DNA of 64,000 nucleotides from Thermoleophilales bacterium (GCA_020636895.1 JACJWZ010000001.1:558001-622000); one strand, 5' to 3'. Counted from the first letter of the stretch, positions 42,052 through 51,276 are shown. Numbers and translations are program-made. The notes: generated from the sequence alone by a model not told the origin.

Positions 42052-42657
42052 ATGCCCGGATCCCCGGGCGCGCAGCCGCTCCTCCTCGCGTCGGCCTCGC
42101 CGCGCAGGCGCGAGCTCCTCGCGCTGCTCGGTGTGCCCTTCGAGGCGGTTGCAACCGAGGTCGAGGAGCTGACCGAGGGCGACCCGGCCGAGCTCGTCGT
42201 CGCGAACGCGCTGCGCAAGGCCCGGGCGGGGCGGGAGCTCGTGGCGGCGGGAGACGGCGTCAGCGACGGGAGCGGGCGCATCGTGATCGGAGTCGACACC
42301 GATGTCGCGATCGCCGGCGAGGTGCTCGGCAAGCCGACCGACGCCACCGGCGCCGCGGCGCGTCTGCGGCGCCTCTCCGGGCGCGCCCACGAGGTCCTCA
42401 GCGGGGTCGCCGTGATCGCTCCCGGCGGGGAGGAGGAGGCCGGACTCGAACGCACCGTCGTCCGCTTCCGGGACCTCGCCGAGCACGAGATCGAGGCCTA
42501 CGTCGCATCCCGCGAGTGGGAGGACCGCGCCGGCGGCTACGCGGTGCAGGGACTCGGATCCTCGCTGGTCTCGCGGATCGACGGCGACCTCTCCAACGTC
42601 ATCGGCCTGCCGATCCCGCTGCTCACCGCGATGATCGCACGATTGCACGATGATTAG
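42052..42657 (+). CDS. maf: Maf-family nucleotide pyrophosphatase
   Basis: A 201-residue Maf/HAM1-like pyrophosphatase that removes non-canonical or modified NTPs. LLLASASPRRRELLALLG is the N-terminal signature and GGYAVQGLGSSLVSRIDGDLSNVIGLPI the C-terminal one. IVIGVDTDVAIAGEVLGKP replaces the usual GADT/VV of the dTTP-specific group, so specificity may differ. It is separated from mreB by a 332-bp gap; in many bacteria maf also sits next to mreB. Confidence 0.93.
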   Translation: MPGSPGAQPLLLASASPRRRELLALLGVPFEAVATEVEELTEGDPAELVVANALRKARAGRELVAAGDGVSDGSGRIVIGVDTDVAIAGEVLGKPTDATGAAARLRRLSGRAHEVLSGVAVIAPGGEEEAGLERTVVRFRDLAEHEIEAYVASREWEDRAGGYAVQGLGSSLVSRIDGDLSNVIGLPIPLLTAMIARLHDD

Positions 42658-42989
42658 CGAATCCTAAGACCATGACTAGCGGACGCTCACAAAGTGGTCC
42701 GCACGAAGCCTCTTCGCTAGACTGCGACCGCTCCGCACGCCCTCTCCGGAAACGGCTTTCGACGAGGCGGGACGCGCTCCGGAGACACTCGGAACCCGCG
42801 TCGGCAGGGCGCCCAACGGGGGGCCATCCGTCCCCGAATCCGGCGCCGGCAGCGGAATTCGCCGCCGAACCATGCCCGCCCAGCCCAGACTCAGTGCAAC
42901 ACCTCAAAGCCTGAAGTACGCCCTCAGACTCAACGCCCTCAACCTGAACTTGAGACCCTTCAACCCCGCCAGCACCTAGTCAGCATCAA
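42658..42989 (+). other. Leader region of the mre operon, 332 bp, no gene
   Basis: A TAGACT -10 at 42718-42723 could start a 5' leader of about 260 nt. Just before mreB, 42885-42970 is rich in C and A and poor in G. It contains near-repeated units ACGCCCTCAGACTCA and ACGCCCTCAACCTGA in tandem (about 42918-42950) plus CTCAA/TTGAG ends. TAGTCA (42977-42982) is 7 nt from the ATG and could support leaderless initiation. No convincing open frame or Shine-Dalgarno is present. Confidence 0.5.
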
Positions 42990-44036
42990 ATGGGAATGTT
43001 CTCCTCACTCACCGGATTCGGGGGCCGCGACATGGCCGTCGATCTCGGCACGGCCAACACCCTCGTCTACGTTCGTGGGCGCGGCATCGTGCTCTCCGAG
43101 CCGAGCGTCGTCGCGATCGACTCCCGCAGCGGTGAGGTCCACGCGGTCGGGATGGACGCCAAGCGCATGCTCGGCCGCACGCCGGGGACGATCTCGGCAA
43201 TCCGCCCGCTCAAGGACGGCGTCATCGCCGACTTCGACGTCACCGAGGAGATGCTGCGCCACTTCATCCAGAAGGTGCACCAGAACCGCTTCGCGCATCC
43301 CCGCGTCGTCGTCTGTGTTCCCTCGGGCGTGACCGGAGTCGAGAAGCGCGCCGTCGAGGAGGCCTGCCTGGCCGCCGGCGCCCGTCAGGCGTACCTGATC
43401 GAGGAGCCGATGGCGGCCGCCATCGGTGCCGGGCTCCCGGTCGGCGAGCCGACCGGGTCCATGGTCGTCGACATCGGCGGCGGCACCAGTGAGGTCGCGG
43501 TCATCTCGCTCGGCGGCATCGTCGTCTCGCAGTCGATCCGCGTCGGCGGCGACGAGATGGACGACGCGATCGTCAACCACTGCAAGACCCACCACAAGCT
43601 GATGATCGGCCAGCAGACCGCTGAGGAGGTCAAGCTCGAGGCGGGCTCCGCCACCGAGCTCCGCGAGGAGGTCAAGACCGAGATCCGCGGCCGCGACATC
43701 GTCTCCGGGCTGCCGAAGACGGTGATGCTCAGCTCCGAGGAGGTCCGCGGGGCGCTCGCCGACCCGGTCAACTCGATCGTCGACGCCGTCAAGGAGACCC
43801 TCGACCGGACCCCGCCCGAGCTCGCCGGCGACATCATGGACCGCGGCATCACGCTCGCCGGAGGCGGCTCGCTGCTGCAGGGGTTCGACGAGCGCCTGCG
43901 GGAGGAGTGCCAGATGCCCGCCCAGCGCGCCGACTCCCCGCTCACCTGCGTCGCGGTCGGCTCCGGCCGGTCTCTCGAGGAGTTCGAGACGATCCACCGG
44001 GTCAACGCCAACCAGCGACGCCGCAGACGGCGTTAG
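42990..44036 (+). CDS. mreB: Rod shape-determining protein, actin homologue
   Basis: A 348-residue MreB filament protein of the cell-elongation machinery. Phosphate-1 motif is MAVDLGTANTLVYVRGRG, ATPase signatures appear at VVDIGGGTSEVAVISLGG and later TLAGGGSLLQGFDERL. The start MGMFSSLTGFGGRD contains a short hydrophobic N-terminus suited to membrane binding. The C-terminus ends NANQRRRRRR, an unusual basic tail. First gene of mreB-mreC-mreD-mrdA-rodA, which together drive side-wall peptidoglycan synthesis. Confidence 0.97.
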   Translation: MGMFSSLTGFGGRDMAVDLGTANTLVYVRGRGIVLSEPSVVAIDSRSGEVHAVGMDAKRMLGRTPGTISAIRPLKDGVIADFDVTEEMLRHFIQKVHQNRFAHPRVVVCVPSGVTGVEKRAVEEACLAAGARQAYLIEEPMAAAIGAGLPVGEPTGSMVVDIGGGTSEVAVISLGGIVVSQSIRVGGDEMDDAIVNHCKTHHKLMIGQQTAEEVKLEAGSATELREEVKTEIRGRDIVSGLPKTVMLSSEEVRGALADPVNSIVDAVKETLDRTPPELAGDIMDRGITLAGGGSLLQGFDERLREECQMPAQRADSPLTCVAVGSGRSLEEFETIHRVNANQRRRRRR

Positions 44037-44039
44037 GCC

Positions 44040-44903
44040 ATGTACCGGAAGCAGGTACGCAGGCGCCGCGCGGTCCTCGTCCTCCTCGTCGTCGCCTGCC
44101 TGATGCTGATCAGCATCTCGATCAGCGAGGCCGACAGCGGCCCGCTGCACCGCGTCCAGAACGGCGTCTCGGCCGTCCTCAACCCGATCGGCGAGGGCGC
44201 CAGCAGGGCGCTGAAGCCCGCCCGCGACCTCGTCAACTGGTTCGACGAGACGCTCGCCGCGCGCGGCGAGAACGACGACCTCCGCCAGCAGGTCGCCGAT
44301 CTGCGCGCCGAGCTGACCGAGACCCAGGACGCGGCGGAGAAGGCCGGTTACGCCGACGATCTCAAGAAGCTGATGGGGAGCTCCGGGCTCGACGCCTACG
44401 AGCCCGTCGACGCCACGGTCACCGCCCATTCGACGAGCACTTGGTACGGCTCGATCAGGATCGACAAGGGCAGTGACGACGGGATCGCCGTCAACGACTC
44501 CGTGGTCACCTCGCAGGGCCTCGTCGGTCGCATCTCCAACGTGGGCGGCGGGTTCGCCGACGTCGGGCTGCTGACCGACGGCACCAGCGCGAACGCCGTC
44601 ACCGCCCGGATCAGCGGCAAGGGGCCGGTCGGCACGGTGACCCCGGTCGTCGGCGCCCCCGGCAAGCTCGAGTTCACCCTGATCGAGGGTGGTGGTGAGT
44701 TCGACGAGGGCGATGAGCTCGTCACCGCCAGCTTCCAGATCCAGGGCGACCGCCGATCGATCTACCCCGAGGGGATCCCGGTCGGGGAGGTCGACCAGGC
44801 CGTTCCCGCCGAGCAGGATGTCCAGGATCCCGTCCGGATCACCCCCTTCGCGAACTTCGATGACCTCAACGAGGTGACGGTGCTGACCGGGGGTCCGGGT
44901 TGA
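44040..44903 (+). CDS. mreC: Rod shape-determining protein MreC
   Basis: A 287-residue protein anchored by one N-terminal helix (RAVLVLLVVACLMLISISIS) with an extracytoplasmic coiled coil (LRQQVADLRAELTETQDAAEKAGY). A beta domain follows, with YGSIRIDKGSDDGIAVNDSVVTSQGLVGRIS as the family signature. It links MreB to PBP2 and RodA outside the membrane. 3-nt gap after mreB; its end overlaps mreD by TTGA. The C-terminus ends with a short tail NEVTVLTGGPG. Confidence 0.92.
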   Translation: MYRKQVRRRRAVLVLLVVACLMLISISISEADSGPLHRVQNGVSAVLNPIGEGASRALKPARDLVNWFDETLAARGENDDLRQQVADLRAELTETQDAAEKAGYADDLKKLMGSSGLDAYEPVDATVTAHSTSTWYGSIRIDKGSDDGIAVNDSVVTSQGLVGRISNVGGGFADVGLLTDGTSANAVTARISGKGPVGTVTPVVGAPGKLEFTLIEGGGEFDEGDELVTASFQIQGDRRSIYPEGIPVGEVDQAVPAEQDVQDPVRITPFANFDDLNEVTVLTGGPG

Positions 44904-45511
44904 TCGTCACCCCTCGCATCTTCCTGCGGCTCGCGGCGATCGTCTTCGTCGCGGTGCTGCTGCAGGCCGCCTTCTTCTCCGGCGTGCCGTTGCTCGGCTC
45001 CGTCGCGAACGTCGTCCCCGTCGTGGTCGTCGCGCTCGGGCTGCTCGGCGGCGCCGTCACCGGCACCGTCTCGGGGTTCGCCGCGGGGATCCTCATCGAC
45101 GTCATGGTCGGTGGCACCCTCGGCGTCAGCTCGCTGGCGCTGATGGCGGCCGGCTACGCCGCGGGGCGCTGGCGCGAGGGCTACGACATCGTCTCCTCGC
45201 TGGTCCCGCCGCTGCTGACCGGCGCGCTGTGCGGGGTCGCCGCGCTTGCATATGGAGCGATGCAGCTCACCCTCGGGATCGATGCGACCGTCAGCCCTCT
45301 CGTGGTCCGAGAGGTGGTCGTGCAGGCGCTGCTCGGGGCGCTGCTGGCCGTTCCCGTGTTCCCGCTGATCCGCCGTGTCCTGCGCCCGGCGCTCGTCGAC
45401 GACTCGGCCCGGGCCCGCGCCAAGGCTGCATCGGCCCGCGCTGGCTTCGGGGGCCGATCCGGCCCGTTCGCCAACATCCGTGGTGACCGCGGTCACCTGC
45501 GAGGCCTCTGA
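44900..45511 (+). CDS. mreD: Rod shape-determining protein MreD
   Basis: A 203-residue membrane protein with five to six helices. VTPRIFLRLAAIVFVAVLLQAAFF is the first helix, and AGILIDVMVGGTLGVSSLALMAAGY is the family-typical middle. TTG 44900 overlaps the mreC stop (TTGA) and its own stop overlaps the mrdA ATG (TGATG), so the operon is tightly coupled. The C-terminal tail is basic (KAASARAGFGGRSGP). Confidence 0.88.
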   Translation: MIVTPRIFLRLAAIVFVAVLLQAAFFSGVPLLGSVANVVPVVVVALGLLGGAVTGTVSGFAAGILIDVMVGGTLGVSSLALMAAGYAAGRWREGYDIVSSLVPPLLTGALCGVAALAYGAMQLTLGIDATVSPLVVREVVVQALLGALLAVPVFPLIRRVLRPALVDDSARARAKAASARAGFGGRSGPFANIRGDRGHLRGL

Positions 45512-47439
45512 TGTTCGGCGACGACAATCGCGCCCCGACCCATTCCCAGTTCTCCTTCCGGGTGAGTGTGCTCGGCGTCTTCGCGCTGATCGCGTTCGCC
45601 GCGATCTTCTTCCGGCTGTGGTTCGTGGAGGTGCTCTCCGGTGAGGAGTACCTGCGGGAGGCGAACGCCAACCGGGTTCGCGAGATCCCGATCCAGGCGC
45701 CGCGCGGCCGCATCCTCGATGCGAACAAGCACGTCCTCGTCGGCAACCGCACGATCCTCGCCCTGCAGGTGCGCCCCGAGAAGCTGCCGAAGCGAGCCGA
45801 CGAGCGCAAGAAGGTGCTGAAGAAGCTCTCCGACGTCGCCGACATGCCCTACGACAAGATCAAGCGCGAGATCCGCGAGCAGACGAAGCTGCTTCCGGCG
45901 AGTCCGGTGACTCTCGAGCAGAAGGTCGATCCGGAACTGGTCCTGTACCTGCGCGAGCGCCAGGACGAGTTCCCCGGCGTCACCGCCGAGCAGGTCTTCG
46001 TCCGCGACTACCCCGACGGCTCGCTCGGTGCCCAGCTCTTCGGATACGTGAGCGAGGTGAGCGCCGACCAGCTCGAGGAGCCCGCCTACGCCGACCTCAA
46101 CCCCGGCGACCGGGTCGGCGCGACCGGGCTCGAGTCCCAGTACGACAACATCCTTCGCGGCCGCAACGGCGCGGTCCGGGTCCAAGTCGATGCGACCGGC
46201 AACCCGAGCGGTCCGGAGCAGTCACGCGTCGAGCCGCTGGCGGGCGACAACCTCGTGCTGACGGTCGACGAGAAGGTCGAGAAGACGGGGCAGCGCGCGA
46301 TCGAGTCATGGGGAGCGGGCAACCCGGGCGCGTTCGTCGCGATGAGCGTCGATGACGGCTCGATCCTCGGGATGGGCTCCTACCCGTCCTACGACCCGAA
46401 CGTCTACACGCCGCCGGTCTCGACCAGCGCGATCAAGGCGCTCACCAACGACGAGGCGAAGCCGCTGCTCAACCGCGCGATCCAGGCCGGCTATCCAACG
46501 GGTTCGACCTTCAAGCTGATCACCGCTACGGCGGGGCTCGAGGAGAACCTGATCACGCCCGATGAGATCGTCGACGATCCCGGGTGCTACGAGCTCAGCG
46601 AGACCGACAAGTTCTGCAACGCCGGCGAGGTCGTCAACGGTCCGATCAACATGACCGATGCGCTGCGCGTCTCCTCCGACGTCTACTTCTACAAGCTCGG
46701 AACCGAGCTCGAGAACGACACCGACGAGGGGCTGCAGAAGTGGGCCTCCAGCTACGGCTTCGGGAGCCTCACCGGCATCGACCTGCCGGGGGAGGGCGCC
46801 GGCCTGCTGCCGACGCCCGAGTGGCGCAACGAGCTCTACGCGAAGGCCGCCGACCCGGACTCCTGCTCCGGGACCAAGCGCGATTACACGAACTGCGGCG
46901 AGACCGACCGCAAGTGGTCGGTCGGCGACAACATCAACCTCGCCGTCGGTCAGGGCGATCTCAGCGCGACGCCGCTGCAGCTCGCCGTCGCCTACGCCGC
47001 GCTCGGCAACGGCGGCGACGTCGTCCGGCCGCACCTCGCCGACCACGCCGAGGATGCCGAAGGGCAGGTGACGCAGGAGATCGAGCCGGCGCCTCAGCGC
47101 CACATCGACATCGACCCCCAGGTCCGGAGCGTGATCATGGAGGGGCTGCGCGAGGCTGCGATGGAGCCCACCGGCACCTCCTATCCCGTCTTCGGCGGCT
47201 TCCCGGTCGACATCGCCGGCAAGACCGGAACGGCTGAGAAGGGCCTGCTCCCGGATCAGTCCTGGTACGCGGCGCTGGCTCCCGCCGACGATCCCAAGTA
47301 CGTCGTCGTGACCACCATCGAGAACGGCGGGTTCGGTGCGGAGACCGCTGCACCCGCCGCACGTGAGATCCTCAGCCAGCTTCTCGATATCAAGGGGGGG
47401 CAGATCGACAACGTCAGCGGCGAGGTCCACTCCGACTAG
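45511..47439 (+). CDS. mrdA: Penicillin-binding protein 2 (elongation-specific transpeptidase)
   Basis: A 642-residue class B PBP. It has an N-terminal membrane anchor (VLGVFALIAFAAIFFRLWF), a dimerisation domain (PIQAPRGRILDANKHVLVGN) and a C-terminal transpeptidase. Catalytic motifs are STFK (Ser332, Lys335 in YPTGSTFKLIT), SSDVYF in the SxN place, and KTGTAEKG. It cross-links side-wall peptidoglycan with RodA as glycosyltransferase. SSD replaces the canonical SxN; an Asn is absent at that point. Length is normal. Confidence 0.94.
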   Translation: MFGDDNRAPTHSQFSFRVSVLGVFALIAFAAIFFRLWFVEVLSGEEYLREANANRVREIPIQAPRGRILDANKHVLVGNRTILALQVRPEKLPKRADERKKVLKKLSDVADMPYDKIKREIREQTKLLPASPVTLEQKVDPELVLYLRERQDEFPGVTAEQVFVRDYPDGSLGAQLFGYVSEVSADQLEEPAYADLNPGDRVGATGLESQYDNILRGRNGAVRVQVDATGNPSGPEQSRVEPLAGDNLVLTVDEKVEKTGQRAIESWGAGNPGAFVAMSVDDGSILGMGSYPSYDPNVYTPPVSTSAIKALTNDEAKPLLNRAIQAGYPTGSTFKLITATAGLEENLITPDEIVDDPGCYELSETDKFCNAGEVVNGPINMTDALRVSSDVYFYKLGTELENDTDEGLQKWASSYGFGSLTGIDLPGEGAGLLPTPEWRNELYAKAADPDSCSGTKRDYTNCGETDRKWSVGDNINLAVGQGDLSATPLQLAVAYAALGNGGDVVRPHLADHAEDAEGQVTQEIEPAPQRHIDIDPQVRSVIMEGLREAAMEPTGTSYPVFGGFPVDIAGKTGTAEKGLLPDQSWYAALAPADDPKYVVVTTIENGGFGAETAAPAAREILSQLLDIKGGQIDNVSGEVHSD

Positions 47440-47484
47440 ATTTCGCTTTTCTCCCCGTTTGCAGGAACTTCCCGATCAGACCCG

Positions 47485-48678
47485 ATGCCAACGCTAGCCC
47501 AGCCACAGACCTTCGATGAACGCAGCGCCGGATTCGCCGAGCGCACCGGGTTCCTGCGCATGGATCCCGTCGTCGCGTTGGCCGGGATCGGCCTCGTGCT
47601 CTGCAGCATCGTCACGCTCGCCGAGACCACGCGGGGCAGCGTCGCCGGCGATCCCTACTTCTTCACGATCAGGCAGAGCATCTACGCCGTCGTCGGCATC
47701 GCGTTGATGTTCGCGCTGGCCCGCTTCGACTACTCGCGCTTCCGCGAGCTCCGGGTCGGGATCTACGCGGCGATGATCTTCGCGATCCTCGCCGTGATGC
47801 CGTTCGGCGACATCGCGCGCGGCTCGCGGCGATCGATCGACCTCCCTTTCTTCAGCTTTCAGCCCTCCGAGCTCGGCAAGCTTCTGCTCGTCATCGCTCT
47901 CTCGGGCTTCGTGATCGACCGGGCAAGACGCGAGGGAGAGTGGCGGCGCACCGCGCGGCTGCTCGCTCTCGGGCTCTTTCCCGCGGCGATCGTCTTTGTA
48001 CAGCCCGACTTGGGCACCGCGCTGGTCTACGTCGCGATCACACTCACGATCCTGTTCGTCTCCGGAATCCCCTGGACGCACTTCGCTGCGCTCGGTGGGA
48101 TCGCCCTGGCGGCGGTGATGGTCGTGCTCGTGATCGCTCCGGCGATCGGGCAACCGGTGCTCCAGGGTTATCAGGCTGAGCGGCTGACGTCGTTCCTCAA
48201 TCCGAGTGACGACCCGGCCGACGCCAGCTATCAGACCAATCAGGCACTCATCGCCGCAGGCTCCGGTGGAAAGACCGGACGCGGCGACGAGGCCACGCAA
48301 TCCCAGCACGGCTTCCTGCCGGAGGGCCACACCGACTTCATCTTCGCCGTCGTGGCGGAGCGGTGGGGGTTCCTCGGCGCCGGGCTGGTCCTATCCCTCT
48401 ACGCCCTGCTGATCTGGCGGGCGCTGCGGATTACGACACTCTCGAAGAACTTGTACGGGAGCATGGTCGGGGCGGGAATCGCCGCGATGCTCCTCTTCCA
48501 GGTTTTCGTCAACGTCGGGATGAACCTCGGGATCATGCCCGTGACGGGCATCCCGCTCCCGTTGATGACCTACGGCGGATCGTCGGTGCTGACCACCTTC
48601 TTGGCGATCGGCGTCCTCCAGAGCGTCTACGTCCAATCGCAGCTCGCCTCACCCGGCAGGGTCAGAAATGCTCTCTGA
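47485..48678 (+). CDS. rodA: RodA/FtsW-family SEDS peptidoglycan glycosyltransferase
   Basis: A 397-residue membrane protein with about ten helices. ISGIPWTHFAALGG-type loops are present, as are PSELGKLLLVIALSGF and EGHTDFIFAVVAERWGFLGA, which contain conserved charged residues of the SEDS active site. NVGMNLGIMPVTGIPLPLMTYGGSS is the family signature near the C-terminus. With mrdA upstream it is RodA rather than FtsW. It follows mrdA by 45 bp and ends 11 bp before rng. Confidence 0.92.
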   Translation: MPTLAQPQTFDERSAGFAERTGFLRMDPVVALAGIGLVLCSIVTLAETTRGSVAGDPYFFTIRQSIYAVVGIALMFALARFDYSRFRELRVGIYAAMIFAILAVMPFGDIARGSRRSIDLPFFSFQPSELGKLLLVIALSGFVIDRARREGEWRRTARLLALGLFPAAIVFVQPDLGTALVYVAITLTILFVSGIPWTHFAALGGIALAAVMVVLVIAPAIGQPVLQGYQAERLTSFLNPSDDPADASYQTNQALIAAGSGGKTGRGDEATQSQHGFLPEGHTDFIFAVVAERWGFLGAGLVLSLYALLIWRALRITTLSKNLYGSMVGAGIAAMLLFQVFVNVGMNLGIMPVTGIPLPLMTYGGSSVLTTFLAIGVLQSVYVQSQLASPGRVRNAL

Positions 48679-48689
48679 GGTGAGCCACT

Positions 48690-50627
48690 TTGAAGAAGAA
48701 GATCCTCGTATCGGTTGACGCCGGCGAAACGCGCGTAGCCGTACTCGAAGCAAAGGGAACCGCCCGTAAGGGCGGCACCCAGGCCAAAGACGAAAAGGAC
48801 GACAAGGAGAAGGCCGGCGGCGGCCGTGGTCGCGGCGGTGGCCGCGGCGGCAACGGCTGGCGCGTCGGCGAGCTCTACGTCGAGCGACGCGGTTCGCGTT
48901 CCATCGTCGGCAACATCTACAAGGGCGTCGTCGACAACGTGCTGCCCGGGATGGAGGCGGCCTTCGTCGATATCGGGCTGGAGCGCAACGGCTTCCTCCA
49001 CGTCGACGAGATCGTCACCCCCGACGGCAAGTCGCAGCCCAAGCGCGGCCACGGCAAGGGCCGGCGCATCGACGAGCTGATCAAGCGCGGGCAGGAGATC
49101 GTCGTGCAGGTCGTCAAGGACCCGCTGAAGACGAAGGGCGCGCGGCTGACCATGCAGGTCTCGATCGCGGGCCGCTACCTCGTCTATATGCCGCAGGGCG
49201 CCGGGATCGGCGTCAGCCGGCGGATGCCCGACGGCGAGCGCCAGCAGATGCGCAAGAGCCTCGAGCGCCTGCACAAGCAGAACAAGGAGAAGGGCGGCTA
49301 CATCGTCCGCACGGCGGCGCAGGGCGCCCGCCAGGAGGACTTCGAGCGCGAGATCGCCTACCTGCACAAGCTGCACGAGGTGCTCGACCGCCGCTCCGAG
49401 GACCTGAGCGCCCCGTCGCTGGTCTTCCAGGAGGCGGACCTGCCGATCCGGGTGCTCCGCGACGTCCTCGGCGCCGAGTTCGACGGTGCCGAGATCGACG
49501 ACGAGAAGCAGTTCCAGCGCGTCACCTCGTTCTTCCAGCGGACGGCGCCCGAGCTCGTCTCCTCGGTCGAGATGCACTCGCACTCCGAGCACCTGTTCGA
49601 GCGCTACGGCGCCGAGGCGGCGTTCGAGTCGACGCTCTCGCGGCGGGTCGACCTGCCCTCGGGCGGCTACCTGATCATCGACTACGCCGAGGCGCTGACC
49701 GTGATCGACATCAACACGGGCTCCTTCACCGGCAAGGGGAAGGGACGACTCGAGGACACGATCACGAAGGTCAATGTCGAGGCCGCCGACGAGGTCGTCC
49801 GCCAGCTCCGGCTGCGCGACATCGGCGGCATCATCGTCATCGACTTCATCGACATGGCGCGGGCCAAGAACCGCGACCAGGTGCTGAAGACGCTGCGCAA
49901 GGCGCTCGACGAGGACCGCACCAAGACCTACGTGGTCGAGGTCTCGCCGCTCGGGCTGGTCGAGATGACGCGGCAGAACGTCACCGACGGCGTCCGCGAG
50001 ATCCTCACCGAGCGCTGCCCCACCTGCGACGGCGAGGGGGTCGTCCGCTCCGCCGAGACGGTGGCGATCGACGTTCTGCGCCGGCTGCGTGACGTCGCCG
50101 ACTCCGAGAAGGACGCCGACGCGCACCTGATCCGGGTCAACCCGAAGGTCGCGCGCGAGCTGATGCGCCACGACAGCGGCCTGCTCGAGCTCGAGGAGGA
50201 ACTCGGCCGGACGTTCCTGTTCGAGGGCGGCGACGCGCTCCCGATCGACACCTTCGAGGTGGCCGAGTCGGGGCAGCGGGCCGAGATCGAGCGCCGGGCG
50301 CTGCCGTTCGCGGTGGGCGACGAGGTGCTGCTGACGATCGACGAGCCGCACATGTACAACCCCGGAGACGCGGTCGCGAGGGTCGATGCCCTGGTGATCA
50401 CGGTGGGGGGTGCGGCGTCGCTCGTCGGGCAGCGCAAGCTGGTCCGGATCGACGCCATCGACCGCTCCTCGGGGGAGGCGACGCTGGTCGACGGTCCACC
50501 CGCCGACAACGGAGCCGATGGTGATTCGCCCGACTCTCTAGAATCCGGCACCCGGCGCCGCGGCCGTAGAGGTGGACGGCGCCGTTCCCGCGCTGGCAGC
50601 GGTTCTCGCTCCAGCACCGAAGACTGA
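48690..50627 (+). CDS. rng: Ribonuclease G/E family endoribonuclease
   Basis: A 645-residue endoribonuclease for rRNA processing and mRNA decay. SIVGNIYKGVVDNVLPGMEAAFVDIGLERNGFLHVDEI is the S1 domain, and DINTGSFTGKG and GGIIVIDFIDMA hold the catalytic acidic residues. CPTCDGEG is the zinc-link. A Lys/Gly/Arg-rich low-complexity insert (residues about 22-52) and an RG-rich C-terminal tail (RRRGRRGGRRRSRAG) flank the catalytic core, and both probably bind RNA. The start is TTG 48690. It precedes rplU by 19 nt. Confidence 0.93.
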   Translation: MKKKILVSVDAGETRVAVLEAKGTARKGGTQAKDEKDDKEKAGGGRGRGGGRGGNGWRVGELYVERRGSRSIVGNIYKGVVDNVLPGMEAAFVDIGLERNGFLHVDEIVTPDGKSQPKRGHGKGRRIDELIKRGQEIVVQVVKDPLKTKGARLTMQVSIAGRYLVYMPQGAGIGVSRRMPDGERQQMRKSLERLHKQNKEKGGYIVRTAAQGARQEDFEREIAYLHKLHEVLDRRSEDLSAPSLVFQEADLPIRVLRDVLGAEFDGAEIDDEKQFQRVTSFFQRTAPELVSSVEMHSHSEHLFERYGAEAAFESTLSRRVDLPSGGYLIIDYAEALTVIDINTGSFTGKGKGRLEDTITKVNVEAADEVVRQLRLRDIGGIIVIDFIDMARAKNRDQVLKTLRKALDEDRTKTYVVEVSPLGLVEMTRQNVTDGVREILTERCPTCDGEGVVRSAETVAIDVLRRLRDVADSEKDADAHLIRVNPKVARELMRHDSGLLELEEELGRTFLFEGGDALPIDTFEVAESGQRAEIERRALPFAVGDEVLLTIDEPHMYNPGDAVARVDALVITVGGAASLVGQRKLVRIDAIDRSSGEATLVDGPPADNGADGDSPDSLESGTRRRGRRGGRRRSRAGSGSRSSTED

Positions 50628-50646
50628 CCAGGAACCGGATTTCGAG

Positions 50647-51276
50647 ATGCCCACATACGCGATAGTCGAGAGCGGCGGCAAGCAGTACCGCGTCGAGAAG
50701 GGCCAGTCCCTTCTCGTCGACCGCCTGTCCGAGGACGAGGGCGCGAAGGTGCCGCTGCGCGCGGTCATGTTCCGCGACGACGACAACACGGTGCTCTCGC
50801 CCGGCGACCTCGAGAAGGTCAAGGTCGAGGCGAAGGTGGCCGGCCACGAGCGCGGTCCGAAGATCCGCGTCTTCAAGTACAAGGCGAAGAAGGGCTACCG
50901 CAAGCGCAAGGGTCACCGCTCGGAGCTGACCCGGCTCGAGATCACCGACGTCGCGATGCTGAGCCGCAAGCCCGCCGCCAAGAAGTCCGCCGCCGACAAG
51001 CCCGCCGAGGAGAAGCCGGCTGCGGAGAAGCCGAAGGCGGAGAGCGGCGCGCAGGCATCGGGCGCCAAGGGCCTGCCCGACGACCTCGGCAAGCCCGCGA
51101 CCGGGGCGCTCGAGGAGGCTGGGCTGACCGATCTCGAGAAGGTCGCCGGCAAGACCGAGGCGGAGCTGCTCGATCTCAAGGGCGTCGGCCCGAAGGCCGT
51201 CGAGACGCTCGAGAAGGCGCTCGCGGATGCCGGCCTTTCGTTCAAGCAGACCGACCAGAGCGAGGAGAGCGACTGA
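50647..51276 (+). CDS. rplU: Ribosomal protein bL21 with C-terminal helix-hairpin-helix extension
   Basis: A 209-residue protein; the first 105 residues are standard bL21 (YAIVESGGKQYRVEKGQSLLVDRL, RKRKGHRSELTRLEI). After an Ala/Lys/Glu linker the last 45 residues (LTDLEKVAGKTEAELLDLKG, VGPKAVETLEKALADAGLSF) form a helix-hairpin-helix that resembles the RNA polymerase alpha-CTD (KTEEELL-xxxG-GKKS-EEI-xxLxxLGLSL). The ATG at 50647 gives the standard L21 N-terminus. The stop overlaps the rpmA ATG (TGATG). The extension could bind nucleic acid. Confidence 0.93.
   Translation: MPTYAIVESGGKQYRVEKGQSLLVDRLSEDEGAKVPLRAVMFRDDDNTVLSPGDLEKVKVEAKVAGHERGPKIRVFKYKAKKGYRKRKGHRSELTRLEITDVAMLSRKPAAKKSAADKPAEEKPAAEKPKAESGAQASGAKGLPDDLGKPATGALEEAGLTDLEKVAGKTEAELLDLKGVGPKAVETLEKALADAGLSFKQTDQSEESD

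Noticed and set aside
42672..42914. An 80-codon frame in the mreB leader
   Set aside because: Pro/Ser/Arg-rich low-complexity translation with no start signal and no domain; more likely leader DNA.
43005..44429. A 474-codon minus-strand frame
   Set aside because: Antisense of mreB and mreC, both clear genes with full family motifs.
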